Notes: generated by a model not told the origin, from the sequence alone. 64,000 nt of DNA from Phaseolus vulgaris (GCF_000499845.2 NC_023758.2:41771524-41835523), one strand, 5' to 3'. Numbered from the stretch's first letter, positions 9,505-22,405 are shown. Made by a program: numbers and translations.

Positions 9505-12500
9505 CTAACACTTGCGATATTTAATTAATTCTGATCTAATATCTGTTATCACATCCTCTGCTTCATGGAGTTGTGCTTCAAGCTCTTCGATCTTTCTTTT
9601 ATTCTTTGTTGAGGTCTCTGCTTCGCTTTTCTATCCACAACAATATTTTGAAACAAGAACACGTCAGAGGAAGATTTTAAAGACGTAATTCATAAGAAAT
9701 ATGAAAAATGATACGCACACAAAGTAGAGCCATAATTTAACAGTGTATACATCTAATTAGCAAGTAAATAACTTATTCTATTGTCTGACAAAAGAATTTG
9801 GAGAATTGGACAAGATCAAGATGAGAAAGAAGGAAAGAAATCTACAGCAGAAACAACTAAATAGTACTCTAATCCCACAAAAAACAAAGACAAAACTCAA
9901 CAGTACCCTCCTTAACTGCAGACAAATCCTCAGTTCAGTAGCCAAGTATTACAACTTTCAATGTTCACGAAAAATCCTCATTTTATAATGATAGTATGAT
10001 ATCCATGAATATACATAAGAATTTAAAATATCTTGCCGATTAGCTTGAAAAACAATTGTTCTGATACCAAAGGTCAGATCTTTTGGTGTTCAGAAAATCA
10101 TTTGAATGCTTCTTCTGATTCAAAAGCATTATTAATAAAATTTGAATCTCACTCTCACATTAAAAATTACATTATATCAAACAACTTAAACCAATGTACA
10201 TAAAATTGAGCATCCAATCCAAGTCCAACAATATGTTTATCTTTTATACTTACTGGCGGAAGATACTGAGACAATGCAGCCTGGATGGTGTTTTGAACCT
10301 GACTGCTGATTTCCTGCATCTCATTTTGACGATCCAAGAGACGAGCCTCTAGCTCTGTACGTTTCAGCCGCTCATCCTCTAGATGGGACTCAACCTCAAC
10401 AAGTCTAGCTCTTATTTCATTGCATTCTTTCCTAGCATTCTCTGTCTCTCTCTTTTGGGCATCTAATTCAGTCTGCATCTGTTGAATTGTACTGGAGCTT
10501 GGTGATGATGGTGACCTTAGTCCTGCTCCAAAAGGACCAAAACCTCGCAGATATGATTTCTTCCCAACCAATGTATTGAAGGCAGTATTAATAATTTCTT
10601 CTTCATTTGTTTCCCCCACTTCCTGAGAATCTTCTATTTGGCATCTCTTCTCGTTAATTTGTTCAGCAACTTTGTCCTACGAACAATTCGTCATTTAGAG
10701 AACATAGTAACATCAAATCAAATTATATAGAAAAAATATAGCAGTAATATGAAATTCAATTACATTGATTTCCTTAGACGCTTCGTCAATCCATTCCCCA
10801 TTTTCCCTTGTGTGTGTCAACTGCCAAAAAGTCTGCATATCGGGCTCCGTTCCAGTCACTGGGTCACGCTGTTAAAATTATATGCTTATTAAACATTATA
10901 AGAAAAAAAGTCATACAAAATGAGACGTGATAATCATAAGAACAAACGTTAAGCAGAAATCTCACTGCATCATAGCTGGTTGCTTGATAAGATTTTGACC
11001 CAGTAGTATGTTTTGTCCGCTGTTTTGCCTTATTTGCCTTGTTTTTTGCACTCATTGTCTGAAGATTGACGTAGAGCAAGTGATGAAATTTATTGACATT
11101 CACAGGGCAGAATGGTGTATAGACGAGCACAAATTATCGTACCTCAAAATAAGGGCTGCTAAAATAATCAACCAAGAATTGCCAATCAGAATCGGTAACA
11201 TCATCAGGGACATGCTTCAAGGCCTCGTCCTTTGTTTCAAACTTTAAGTAATACCCATGAAGCCTGCTGCGCCAATTCTGATATAAACGACCTGCTTCAT
11301 GCAGAATAGCTTTCCTTACCATATCTGTATCAGGCAGTCTCCAATTGTTCTGTTAACAAAAATTGAACCAAAGAACCTAATTTATCCAGGCAAGCACACA
11401 CATATTTGAATAGGTTAATAAAATAAAAGAAGGAAAAAAATAGACCAAATGGAACAGCCCTACAGACAACAAGGTACGTTTTCTCTTAAAGCACACATGC
11501 ACATAACGGAGAGAACAAGCTAGATTAATAGGAACAATGAATAAGGGAATTGAATTGACTCCTCAACACTACCTGACTTACATAAACATTAAGGGTCTGC
11601 ACCTCCCTAACCCAAAGGCATCAATTTTCCCACAAACATACAATATCCTTTCCTTTCCTTTCTCTTATATTTGGGATCAAACTCAACTGTTATTCTCTAA
11701 TTAACTAATGGTTTATTTAAAATAGACTCAATGCTAGAGTAGAATGAAAGCTAGAGTGAGAACATTAGAATACTGCATAAATGAAAGACAGCAAGGCAAG
11801 ATTTCACTTAAAGTGGGCATGGACACAAAGTACCCAAAATAAATATATATTACACTACATGAATTTTAACAAGGCTCGAAACACATATTTGCTTTAATAC
11901 TTTTGTACATACATAGTCAGTCACATAATTAATGGTGCAACAGACAATATTACAAAACAGAGAGCTTATGTAAGTAAAGAAAGAAAAAAATGCTACAACA
12001 CTTGGATAATACATATTGGTAAAATGTCCAATTTAAAAGATACTTTTTTTGGATTTCTGCCATGATTCTGGCATGGCTTCAACACAATGTTAATAAGGGC
12101 AAACATTGTGATTTTCTAAAACTCATAAATTTCTATTATAATTATAGAAATAAGGAAAAAATCCTATATAATAAGAAATATTTAGATTATATATGTATTA
12201 GTGAGAACATTTTTATTTATTCTCCCATCATATCTTCATTTAATGTGAAATTTTTTAAAGTTGTTAGTTTGTTTTTAAATGAATCTCGACTAAAGTGTCT
12301 TTTTCAATGATGATGATCACAAAGGAGATTAAATGTCTTAAATGAATTATATCCTCTTATCACTTTTTGAATTTTAGATAGATAGATTAGATTCTTTTTG
12401 TATTAGGTGACTATATCTTTAGATTATTACATTTGACTAACCTTGTTTATAGGTGATTTTGAATACATAAATCTTGCCAGCCTTTCTTTACAATTCCACA

Positions 12501-14558
12501 AACTGATGATTCCTCATGTATACCAGTATAATAGATTAGTAGCATCTTTCTACTAGAGTTTGGTTAAAACCATTTGCTCAAAGATGAATTTACATCTCTC
12601 TTGTCATATTACTTAAAATAAGCCCTTATCCCCACATAAGCAAAACTATGGAATCACACCCACAAACCAGCAAAAAAACCAATATATCCTTTAATCAAAT
12701 ATCATTTTACAAAATCATGATTAAACCAAACATAACCAATGTCATAACATACCAGAATATTTTGCACTATTGTATACCTAGTACTTTGTGGAACCCTCTT
12801 CCACTGGCGCACATTAAGACGTGCATTCTGGCGAACAATAAGAGAAAGATCAGTAATGAAATCATTGCGGCCTGCACCTACTGCCACCAGCTTTGTAGGA
12901 TGGATGAGAACATCCAACTTTCCATCTGCACTCAGTTGACGCTTCATTTGAAGCGACAACCCTCTTGTCTGTCCTCTTCCCTTTTTTTTAGGCTTGACAA
13001 GTGTATGTGTATCTGAAACACAACATAAAACAAAAGAAGTGTCAAATAAAGCCTTAGAGAAGAAACACTGACCACCACTTAAATGAACACATCCAACTTT
13101 CTACCTGCATTTTGTTGATGGTTCTCTTGATTTATTGACTCTATTGGTTGCCATAATCCCCTTCCCCAAGGCTCGTCAACTTCATCTTAAACATACACAA
13201 ATGAAAAAAGGTTGTAAAGAGGTCAGTCGTTAATGAAATAGTTCCTAGCAATCAATGTTAATAATGGCATATAGAGCAACCTGCGAAGTTAAAAACTGCA
13301 ACTGAAATTTTCAGGACAAATGAACAGCATGTTTTAGTAATTTTTCCGAAGCAATACATGCCTTACTAATGCATTGGAGATCATTAAGAGAGAAAACTAT
13401 CTTAATGAAAAGCATGCCATTTTTTTTGCTAATAGCAGTTTTATCAAGAGCTTTTGTTCTGACAAACTTAAAATTGCCTTCAATTAGATAAACGAGGGTA
13501 TATAGCTAATAAAGAAGACAATAAGACATATACTAACCAGTAGTATCAGTTTCTTGTTCCTCCTTACATTGAAGACTGACTTCCATCATATTTGATGGAC
13601 TCCTATAGAAGTTCTCGCAATCAGCATTCTCTTGACAGTACTGCCTCGACCCTATTGGTCGTTCTTGTCCATTTTTGTTGGGCACAGCTGTATTTAAATG
13701 CAACAAGTATTGAATATAAAACATTGATTAGCATACATGTTCTCTTCCATGTACCGACCCCAAGGAGTTTGAGAAAATATATGATGATGATGTACTGCAT
13801 TGAATGTAGGTAGCACAAAAGGGAGAAACAGAGAGTGAGAGAGACACACCAGTTAAGAAATCTCTCAAGAAAATAGTTCATTGCATTACCTTAATCAAGG
13901 TAGCAAAAAATATTATAAAGGAAAAAAATAACACTCACTATCAGAGTTATCATCAGAAATATTTCCCATTGGATATGCGTCTTGATATGATCAAACATTA
14001 TAATTGTCATAGGCAAATCAGTTCTATAATGCCATGTGGTTCTCCTAATAAAATAAGAATTATTGTAGAGTGGATAAAAGAGGAAATGAATTAAACAATA
14101 AAGTGAGAGAAATCAGAACTGGGTGTTATCTCGTAACCATACCTGCATCTTGTGGTTCTTCACTGTCAAGACCAACTTCAACGATTTTAGATGGATTCAT
14201 GCGACTATTCAAGTCGCTGTGCACACTTTTTTGAAAATTCTCAGCCTGTGATCCTTTTGGTCGTCCCCGTCCTCTTTTCTTAGGCATACTGGTACCTGAA
14301 TCACAAAGTTCATATATAACGACAGCAAGCATATGCTTTCTCACAACCAAAAAAAAAACAGTAAAATACAAGTAGTAAAAAGGAAAGTAATAAAGTCAAT
14401 CTATGTATACCTCCCTCATGTTCTTCAATAAAGTCAGGATCAACTTTCAACACATTCAAGTGTGCAATTGAAATGACCAATTCACCATCTTCACTCTCTT
14501 TAACCTTCTTCTGAACCCTGGACCCTTTTGGTCGTCCTCTACCTTTTCTCTTTGCCAT
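9505..14558 (-). CDS. AT-hook protein with Ptta/En/Spm transposase-like region and coiled coil
   Basis: Eleven coding exons (14411-14558, 14143-14295, 13939-13980, 13538-13687, 13105-13185, 12753-13012, 11143-11349, 10966-11058, 10764-10868, 10254-10676, 9505-9630) join in phase with GT-AG introns to 1788 nt, 595 residues. Residues 3-14 are an AT-hook (KRKGRGRPKGSR), a second (KKRGRGRPKGS) follows near 55, and a degenerate third (NGQERPIGSR) near 118. Residues about 195-415 resemble the plant Ptta/En/Spm transposase family: LSLQMKRQLSADGKLDV, then ILHEAGRLYQNWRSRLHGYY, then MSAKNKANKAKQ, then THTRENGEWIDEAS. Residues about 450-595 are heptad-rich coiled coil. It probably acts in the nucleus on AT-rich DNA. 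All frames are open, which is unlike a decayed transposon. The last exon is the least certain. Function is unknown; domestication is inferred. Confidence 0.75.
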
Positions 14559-14576
14559 GGTACCCGAAAATGACTT

Positions 14577-15750
14577 CTGAAAAAGGAAAATCAGAAACCT
14601 TAGTCAGCCTGTTTAAAGTGACATTTGGCACTGATAATCATTTCAATTCACCAGCCTAGAACAATCAACTTATCAACAGCTCTACTGTATTCAATTTCGA
14701 AATCTCCACAGTATACACGGATAACTAGACAGATAATTGCTTTTACAACCCACGAAAACTTTTCTTTTTGCAACAAATTCAATTCACCCAGGCATCCAGG
14801 CTGCAAACAGATAAGCGGTTATCTTCAAGAAATTATACATTATCAAAACATAAGTATACAAAATAGACTTCTTCATACCATCATCATCCAACGCAGATAT
14901 ATAAAAGAAAATTTGTGACCATTAAAAAAGCCAAAATACAACGAACAAAAGTATTACATAATATTAGCAAGGGAGTGCATCACGTGAGAACTCTTGGTTA
15001 TTGTGAGCAGTGATCATTTAACTACAACCAATATATTAAATTTTAATGATTCAGATTGCATACTAAAATACAAATTATGCCTAATCTTTTAGCTCCAACG
15101 GAAAAAAATAGTGTTCAATTTATACTTAAACACACAATCTAAATCATTAATCATAACCTAATGGTTGCACTTCCACGTTCTCATCTTCCACAATAATAAC
15201 AGAGAGTTCTTCTCCATTGATTTGGTCTCAGCAAATAGGCAAAAGATGGACTGAGAAAAAAAAATGCAAGTTTATGCTATATTTAAAGAGAAAATAAATA
15301 ACGCAACATCTTGTAACAATAGATAATGAAATATTCATCCTCATTCAACAAAAAACTCCAATATCATCAACCGAGAAAAAGGAAATGTGCTTCAACTCCA
15401 ATAGATAAAACGAAGTCCCCTCCAACATCATATCGCATAGAGGATCAGCTTAAAAAATTGAAGGCAACCATGATTAGTGAAAACTAGTAACTCTATGACA
15501 TATTCCATAAACCCTACAGCAGAAGTCCCATATACTGGATGAAACTAAAAAGAACAGTAAAATAGGAAATTTCATATTATTTTTTAAAAGAAAACGATAA
15601 AGGAAGCAACAACATTCCAGGGTTTTCTTCATTGTACTGTCAAATGCATGGTTTTCATAATACTTCCTACGTAAAGATCAGTGGTGGTTTCAGTCATGTC
15701 GACGAGATTTGAGAAGCATGCAACGGTGGAAAAGTTCAAAAGAGACTAAC
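14577..15750 (-). other. 5'UTR intron of the AT-hook gene
   Basis: The first coding exon is preceded by a strong acceptor (pyrimidine tract then CAG, 14579-14577). The likely noncoding first exon ends at 15751 with donor GTTAGT. The intervening 1.2 kb has no other coding signal. The small plus-strand reading frame at 14625-14918 has no recognisable domain and lies inside this intron. Confidence 0.6.
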
Positions 15751-16150
15751 CGGCCGGAGATAGCGGTGGTCGGAGAAGGCGATAGGCAACGACGTCGGTT
15801 TATGAATGCGGGAAGGTAAGAGGACGCGAAACTAGAAAGTCTCGTAGCGAGAAAATGCAAAAACGAAACTAAATTGAATGAGTTCAGTAAAATGACTTTA
15901 ATAAAATACGTTGCATAATCTATTGTTTCTTTTCACACATTGTACGTTTCTTTTCTTTATTTTCGTATATTCTAATTAAGTTTCTAAATAATCATCAACA
16001 AAATTTTAAAATTAAAAAAAATCGTTTTCATTTGTTAAAACTTTCGTCATACACTAAAATTAATGAAATTATAATTATGCAAAGTTAAAACATCTGATGA
16101 TAAAATGCAAAAAAAAAAAAAAAAACCTAATTACTAATTTATCCGTAAAG
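15280..16150 (-). promoter_or_regulatory. Promoter, first exon and start of 5'UTR intron of AT-hook gene (copy P1)
   Basis: The putative noncoding first exon (about 15850 to 15751) is GC-richer than its surroundings and ends in CCGGCCG followed by the donor GTTAGT. The same segment recurs at about 24940-25560 (P2) and 28590-29110 (P3). P1 carries a block of about 184 bp (between the two AGGAAAT at 15380 and 15564) that P2 and P3 lack. At the place where P2 and P3 have a TATTTAA TATA-like box upstream of the exon, P1 reads CAATTTAG. Confidence 0.6.
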
Positions 16151-16267
16151 TCATAAAATTTTAAAAGCTTGATATCTTTTCTGAAACTTTAGAATAAATT
16201 TTGACGGGTTAACATTTCTTAAATGTGCATTACATGATATTTATGTCACTAATGGTTTTGCATCAAA

Positions 16268-16273
16268 ATATGA

Positions 16274-16322
<49 letters not shown>
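16268..16322. repeat. (TA)n microsatellite
   Basis: About 54 bp of uninterrupted TA dinucleotide. Confidence 0.95.
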
Positions 16323-16326
<4 letters not shown>

Positions 16327-16379
16327 CTTTATAAGATTGGTAAGTTGTGATTCAAAAGTATTATTTTATGTAGAGAAGT

Positions 16380-18819
16380 TAGGATCAATAAATACAATTT
16401 CAATTTTGATAAAAATTAAAATCATAATATCAAGACGATTTTCGTTAAAAAAACATTTAGATTTGAAAAAAGGTTTTTTCATAATATCTATTTTAAAATA
16501 GCATCTAAGATTGAAAGACATAATAAAAAGTAATTAGAGAGGATGAAGAAGAAAACCTCTCATGTTTGTGCATCACAAACATGAGAAAAGTCATTGCAAT
16601 TACAAACATATAAGTTGATATATATTTCAGTTTCAGATTCTTTATTTCTTGTGTCATCTTATACGCATTTCTTAGCATTGATTTTATATTGGTGTTTTTT
16701 TTTCAACTTTCGTTTCTTTATTATTTTTTTTCTATTGTAATTGTAGTATGTATTTCACCATTTTCAATGGCTTCCACTACAAGAGGATTCACAAGTTTCT
16801 TATTTTAATAAATATATTTTAAAAACTATATTTAAAAAAATGAATTTGTGGACTCTTAGGAAAGCTCAAAGAACAAAAACCACCAATGCTGGCAAATTAT
16901 GAAAAAACAATATAATGCCACAAGAAATATACACAATTTAATGCCACAAGAAATATACACAATTTGAAACTTAAATATGCATAAAGATAAATGTTTGAAA
17001 AGATTTCATCAACAATTTATAAATTTCAAAACATCTTAAATTACATCCACTAAAAAAATAAAATAAAAGTCTTTTTTGCATCATAATCAACAAAAATATC
17101 ATATCTCCGTTTAAGATCATTCTTCAAAGTTTTTGAATCAGAAAAAAAAAATGAGATTAAAAGAATGTTAACAAAACTTCCTCCAGTACTCTTTATATAT
17201 TATTTATTGGCTAAGTTTAGCCTTACCATGAGAAGTTTTAAAATTTTGAAAATTCTAAAATTTTTTTAAAAAAAATTAAAAAAATTTAAAGTGTTTCGAA
17301 AAGGCTTTCTCCTAACATCCACTGTGAAATAGCACCTCAAATCGAAAGGCATCGTAAACAATAGACAAATAGGATTAAGAAGAAAACTTTTATTGTCGTA
17401 GTGCGTCACAAACATTGCGAAAGTCATCAGAACTGCAAAAAAAAACATAAGTTGATGCATATTTGAGTTTTAGATTCTTCATACTTGTTTCTTCATATAT
17501 TTTTTTTAAAAAAATGAATCTGTGAACTGTCAGGTGGTAAGAGTGAGTCAGGGTTGGAATAGAGAAGAAGAAATGAAAGCTCAAAGAAAAAAAAACACCA
17601 AAAAACAATGGAGATTAAAAGAATGAGATTAAAAGAATGTTAACAAAACTTCCTCCAGTACTCTTTATATATTATTTATTGGCTAAGTTTAGCCTTACCA
17701 TGAGAAGTTTTAAAATTTTGAAAATTCTAAAATTTTTTTAAAAAAAATTAAAAAAATTTAAAGTGTTTCGAAAAGGCTTTCTCCTAACATCCACTGTGAA
17801 ATAGCACCTCAAATCGAAAGGCATCGTAAACAATAGACAAATAGGATTAAGAAGAAAACTTTTATTGTCGTAGTGCGTCACAAACATTGCGAAAGTCATC
17901 AGAACTGCAAAAAAAAACATAAGTTGATGCATATTTGAGTTTTAGATTCTTCATACTTGTTTCTTCATATATTTTTTTTAAAAAAATGAATCTGTGAACT
18001 GTCAGGTGGTAAGAGTGAGTCAGGGTTGGAATAGAGAAGAAGAAATGAAAGCTCAAAGAAAAAAAAACACCAAAAAACAATGGAGAAGAAATAATGTAAT
18101 TTCACAAGAGATATACAGAATTTGAAACGTAAATATGCATGAATGGTTAAAAATATTTCATAAAAAAATTATACATTTCAAAACATCTTAAATAATATCC
18201 ACTAAAAAATTAAAATTAAAAATCTTTTTGCATCATAATAGAATAGAGAAAAAGAAAGGAAACCTCAAGTAAGAAAAACACCAAAAAACCACCAATGCTT
18301 ACAAATTAAGAAGAAACAACGTAATGTCACACGAAACATTGAGAATTTGAAACTTAAATATACATGAACATGAATGTTTAAAAATATTTCATCAACAATT
18401 ATACATTTCAAAACATCTTAAATTATCCACTAAAAAAATAAAATAGAAAGTCTTTTTACCTCAGAGTTGGCAAAAACATCATATCTCCATTAAAGATCAT
18501 TCGTCAAAGTTTTTGAATCACAACCAAAAATTGAGATTAGGAGAATGCTAGCCACTCCAACACTCTTTATATATTATTTATTGACTAAGTTTTCATGAGA
18601 ATTTTTTATATTTTGAAAATTTTAAAATTTTGAAAATTTATAGTGTTTCGAAAAGGATTTCCCCTAACACCCATTCTGAAATAACACCTCAGATCGAAGG
18701 ACATTGCATAAAGAGGATGAGAAAACTTTTGATGTCGTCGTGCATCAGAAACTCTGCGAAAACCATCGCAAGCAAAATTAAAAGTTTATGCATTTTTAAG
18801 TTTTAAATTCATCACAACT
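16380..18819. repeat. Foldback repeat family, cluster 1
   Basis: Contains several diverged units of a repeat also present at 23.04-24.7, 25.9-26.05 and 27.0-28.45 kb. Hallmarks on the plus strand are TGAGATTAAAAGAATGTTAAC, GTTTCGAAAAGGCTTTCTCC and AAACTTAAATATGCATGAAG. One hairpin has its left arm near 16590-16720 and right arm near 16870-16990. No transposase reading frame is visible. Superfamily not determined. Confidence 0.7.
17151..18086. repeat. Perfect tandem duplication, 472 bp period
   Basis: 17151-17622 is repeated at 17623-18086 with no difference seen, so the two copies carry identical spurious reading frames offset by 472. The copies part after CAATGGAGA. Identity amid strongly diverged relatives indicates a recent unequal exchange or replication slippage. 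Confidence 0.9.
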
Positions 18820-19473
18820 CACTACAAAAAAATGTGTATGTGGTGACAGTTATTTTAGTAAAAACCTGGCGTTTATAACCGCCACATTATACGTCTGTGA
18901 CGATACTGCGTACCGCCAAAATTTTTGTCAGCACAAAGTTTAATGTGACTGTCAATTGAGAATCATTGTAGCAAACACCACATAATGTAAACATGTAATT
19001 TACATCAATTATAAATATCGTAATTTTTAAATTGGTAAACCAATGACGTTTATAATAACCTTTATATATGTTATAATTCAAATATTTTATTTTATTTTTA
19101 ATATTTATAATAATTTATTTAATTTAATTTTATAATTTAATTTCATAATATAATTTAATTTCATATTATAATTAAACTTTAATTTTATTTTTAATATTTA
19201 TAATAATTTATTTAATTCTTTTTTATAATATGATTTCATAATATTAATTAATCTCATATTATAACTAAACTTCAGAAACAGTTATGTTTCATTATATAAT
19301 TAAATTATAACATAAACTAATTTCAAAATATAATTATACTCTATAATATAATTAAAATAGATAAATACAATAAAAGATGACTTAATTATCAAAGAGAGAA
19401 CAAAGTTGATAATGTGAAACAAATTCATTAAATTGTCAAAATATAAATGGTTCACTTTCTAAACATATTAGAA

Positions 19474-21581
19474 CTAATCTCCCACTCCTAATTTGTCATG
19501 GATTAAGTCAAACTGCACTCCTGCTCTCTCCCTATTAATAATGAATAGTATGTGATCACCCTCCACATATTTGTGGTACCTGTTTCATAAAAATACCATA
19601 AATTTATCAATACAAAACATCTTATCACCCTCCACATATTTGCAGTACCTGTTTCATAAAAATACCATAAATTTATCAATACAAAACATCTTCTAAGAAC
19701 AAAAAGTGCTAATTTCATGGACAAATTTCCGCCCGTATTAAGAATTTCCAAAATATCAGATTAGAAATTAGATGGTTTAGTAGCATCTTTAATGGAATTT
19801 ACTCACAAAAGTAGTTATTTTAACGAGTCTCACATGCATGCATTCTCTTTAATTTTAAAGAACTCATATACTTGAGACCCACAATAAAATAATATTTTTA
19901 TTCATAAAAAATTCCTATTAAAGATGTTCTTGATGCAACTTAAAGAAAGAGATCACTGCACTATACTGATATCCTGTGAACCAATTTAGTAGACCATATA
20001 GCTTTAGATATAAGGAAATAATGCAAAGCTAATATGTTATGAATTATTATAGGAAAAAAGTATATAGGGTGCTAGTTTTACGGACCAGATACCAGGATGT
20101 AAAGGTTTGCAATCTGATTCCTTTTCAACCAAGCAGTTGGGTGTTCAACTGGCAGGAGAGGATGAGTCATGGATATTGTGTTTAGTGCTCCATCATTGTC
20201 TTGCCAGTCCTCATCCCTGCACAAGAAAAGGTAACATATTAGTAAAATATTTTTTCTAAAATATTTTTCAAAGAATCTTATAAGTTTTTTTATTGATCAT
20301 CAATATTAGTTAAACAGCAACAAATTAATTACTCTTTAAAATGTTATTGATGTTTTTAGATGTTACTATCATTGTATTATTACCAAAAAAAATGTTAATA
20401 AGTTATATATGAATCTTGATAAAAGAAAAACTCTTTCCAGAAGGGGAAAGAAGAAAAAGACATTCATAAACTACAAAGCATATCACTGAGGTTGAAATCA
20501 CTTTTTCCCACTTGAAATCCATCTTGACTTTTTTATAATTAATTATTAATTTGTGTGATTAAGCAGTTTCAAACACTTGGCCTGGCTACTAATGCGTGTA
20601 ATGCACGGTTGGATACTATTAAACATTTATTTTCAAATAAACACAAGGAAACATCCCACTCAAGAGTTAAATTGACAGAAAATAATGATAAAATAAATAC
20701 TTAATAACCCCACTAATGTGTTTGAAACAGTACTTGTCAAAGGAAGCAAAAAATAGTTTATCTATTGCATTTAAAAACCAACCTATATCCCTTATAAGGG
20801 GAGGAACATCTGGAGGATACACCACTGGCTCACCTGCAAAACTTTTATGAAAAGCATGGGGTAATTGAGTCTTGTAGAGCCTTGAATTGTAAGATCAGGG
20901 AGGATCCAATCTCCTGAAGCAAATGGACCTGCATTCCCCAATAGACAGTTAACAAGACCCCATATGCCCATCTTTCTCCATGACATGTTAAAGTGATCAA
21001 ACCCAAAATTACAGTACTTCTTTAGCCAGGAAATGTCAAATCAATCATATATAATCACTCAAATGCGGCAAAGCTGTAGCAGGCAAATGGGTTTCAATGT
21101 TTTCCCATCTTCTGGCCTGAAACAATCTCAAATTATAGACAAGCTTAGCATTTTAGTTTGCTAAATGTAGCCAACACTAATAATTAGCGAGATATTGATT
21201 CTAATTTCATGTTTGCAGGAGAGAGCTCATAAAATTTAGTTAAAGCAAGAACGTAGATAATGTTCTGAAAAGAGCTGCATAGCCAGATAGCCTTTTACAT
21301 GTATCGTCTTAGTTATTTATTTGTTTTACAATCATTTCTCATAGGAATTAATATTACATGCTCTCTCAACCACCCCCCATTTGAAGGCAATAAAATTAAA
21401 TTAAGACAGCTAACAAATATCAACAATTATAAAACAGTTATAAGTTTAATTATAAGGAAAAACTGACAAGAACTCACTGCATGCCATCTGTGTAGGTTCT
21501 TGTAGTCCCATTAAATGCTCCAGATAAGGAGGTGATGCTTAGTACCCAATTCTCTGAATTGTTTTCATACCCCTTGAATGC
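19474..21581 (-). pseudogene. Lipase-like alpha/beta hydrolase gene fragment (3' exons)
   Basis: Four exon-like blocks retain splice sites: 21478-21581 (SLSGAFNGTTRTYTDGMQ), 20783-21116 (MSWRKMGIWGLVNCLLGN, then FASGDWILPDLTIQGS), 20086-20216 (DEDWQDNDGALNTISMTHP) and 19474-19579 (VEGDHILFI...RAGVQFDLI, shifted frame). They match, from memory, the C-terminal half of the plant At1g23330/At1g10740 lipase-like family. It is broken: two in-frame TGA codons in the second block, loss of a stretch after LTIQGSTRLNYP, frameshifts in the second and third blocks, and no 5' half. A 69 bp tandem duplication (19555-19692) repeats the last acceptor. Neighbouring fragments in the same orientation suggest capture by the CACTA-like element. 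Confidence 0.82.
19555..19692. repeat. 69 bp tandem duplication over a splice acceptor
   Basis: Two adjacent copies starting at ATCACCCTCCACAT (19555 and 19624) differ at a few bases. Each contains the minus-strand acceptor TTTTTATGAAACAG of the lipase fragment's last exon. Confidence 0.85.
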
Positions 21582-21865
21582 CTGAATACAGTATGAACAC
21601 CAAATTATAAAAAGTACGAAAACCACAACAATGAGCAATTTTTGGGATCGAGATTTAAACAGACCAATTTTTGGGACTGAGGTTCAAAGGGTTTCGGACG
21701 TTTTTTTTGGGGGGGGAAGAACGGAAGGTATATAATTTGATATAATCGAAATTTAAAAATGAGTCCAATTTAAAGAAGGGATAGCAGCAACATGATAAAG
21801 CTAAAAAACATGAATGAAAAGAAAAAGTGAAAGTAAAATTCTGAGGTTTTGTGATGACAAATGGA

Positions 21866-22198
21866 TCAGTATCTCCTGGTGAAGGGGAAGTTTTGTTGGA
21901 CAGGGACAGGGTCAACCTGGGTGATGCCGCTGATTACGTTGAGTTCGAGGGAGTGGAGCATATCCATGGTTTCCTTGTCCACCTCGATGTGATCGGTGTT
22001 GTTGGCGGAGATGTCGGGGACGAAGTCCATGAGTTGCTCCCACTCCTCCTCCTACAGCTTGAGCGAGATGCCGCGAACAGAACCCTTCTGGATCCATTTC
22101 ATGAGATGTATGGAGAAACCTGCGATCTTGTTCCGCAGCCTCTTCGAGGGGACGATCGCCAAGTTTCTGCCAATCGATTGAGTCTTGGCCTTGGCCAT
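21866..22198 (-). pseudogene. Ribosomal protein S17 (eS17) fragment
   Basis: From about 22170 the minus strand reads [17 protein letters not shown], then [13 protein letters not shown], and on through a MDFVPDISA-like segment and VDKETMDML to a TGA at 21866. This is most of cytosolic eS17. It lacks the roughly 40 N-terminal residues of the family, has an in-frame TAG at 22052-22054 where a glutamine is expected, and several substitutions at conserved sites. It is uninterrupted by introns, but plant RPS17 genes are often intronless, so this does not by itself prove retroposition. It lies between NSE4 and lipase fragments in the same orientation. Confidence 0.88.
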
Positions 22199-22405
22199 GG
22201 CGTATGAGCAAAGAGGAAACAAATTAAGAAGGGGTGACACCCTATATGGCCTAAGACCTAACAGAGTACGCGTCAGATCCAACAGCGCCTCTGCATCTGC
22301 AACCTGCTCTCTGGGCTTCTCAATTGCAAAATTCCATCCAACCAGACCAATCACTAGAAAGTTAAGATTATAACAACGAGAACAAAAGCAAAGGAACAAA
22401 TACAA
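22052..22405 (-). other. Chimeric in-frame NSE4-RPS17 reading frame
   Basis: One 117-codon open frame runs from the third NSE4 block ([14 protein letters not shown]) through a short linker into RPS17 ([14 protein letters not shown]), ending at the TAG inside RPS17. Whether it is transcribed cannot be told from sequence. Confidence 0.6.

Noticed and set aside
17266..18080. Pairs of identical minus-strand reading frames
   Set aside because: Identity comes from the 472 bp DNA duplication; the peptides are Phe-rich, overlap in two frames and match no family.
21866..22198. RPS17 as a functional ribosomal gene
   Set aside because: N-terminal residues are missing, an in-frame TAG is present, and it is flanked by fragments of other genes.
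21851..22207. 118-codon plus-strand frame
   Set aside because: It is the complement of the RPS17 fragment; the minus strand has the recognisable ribosomal protein.
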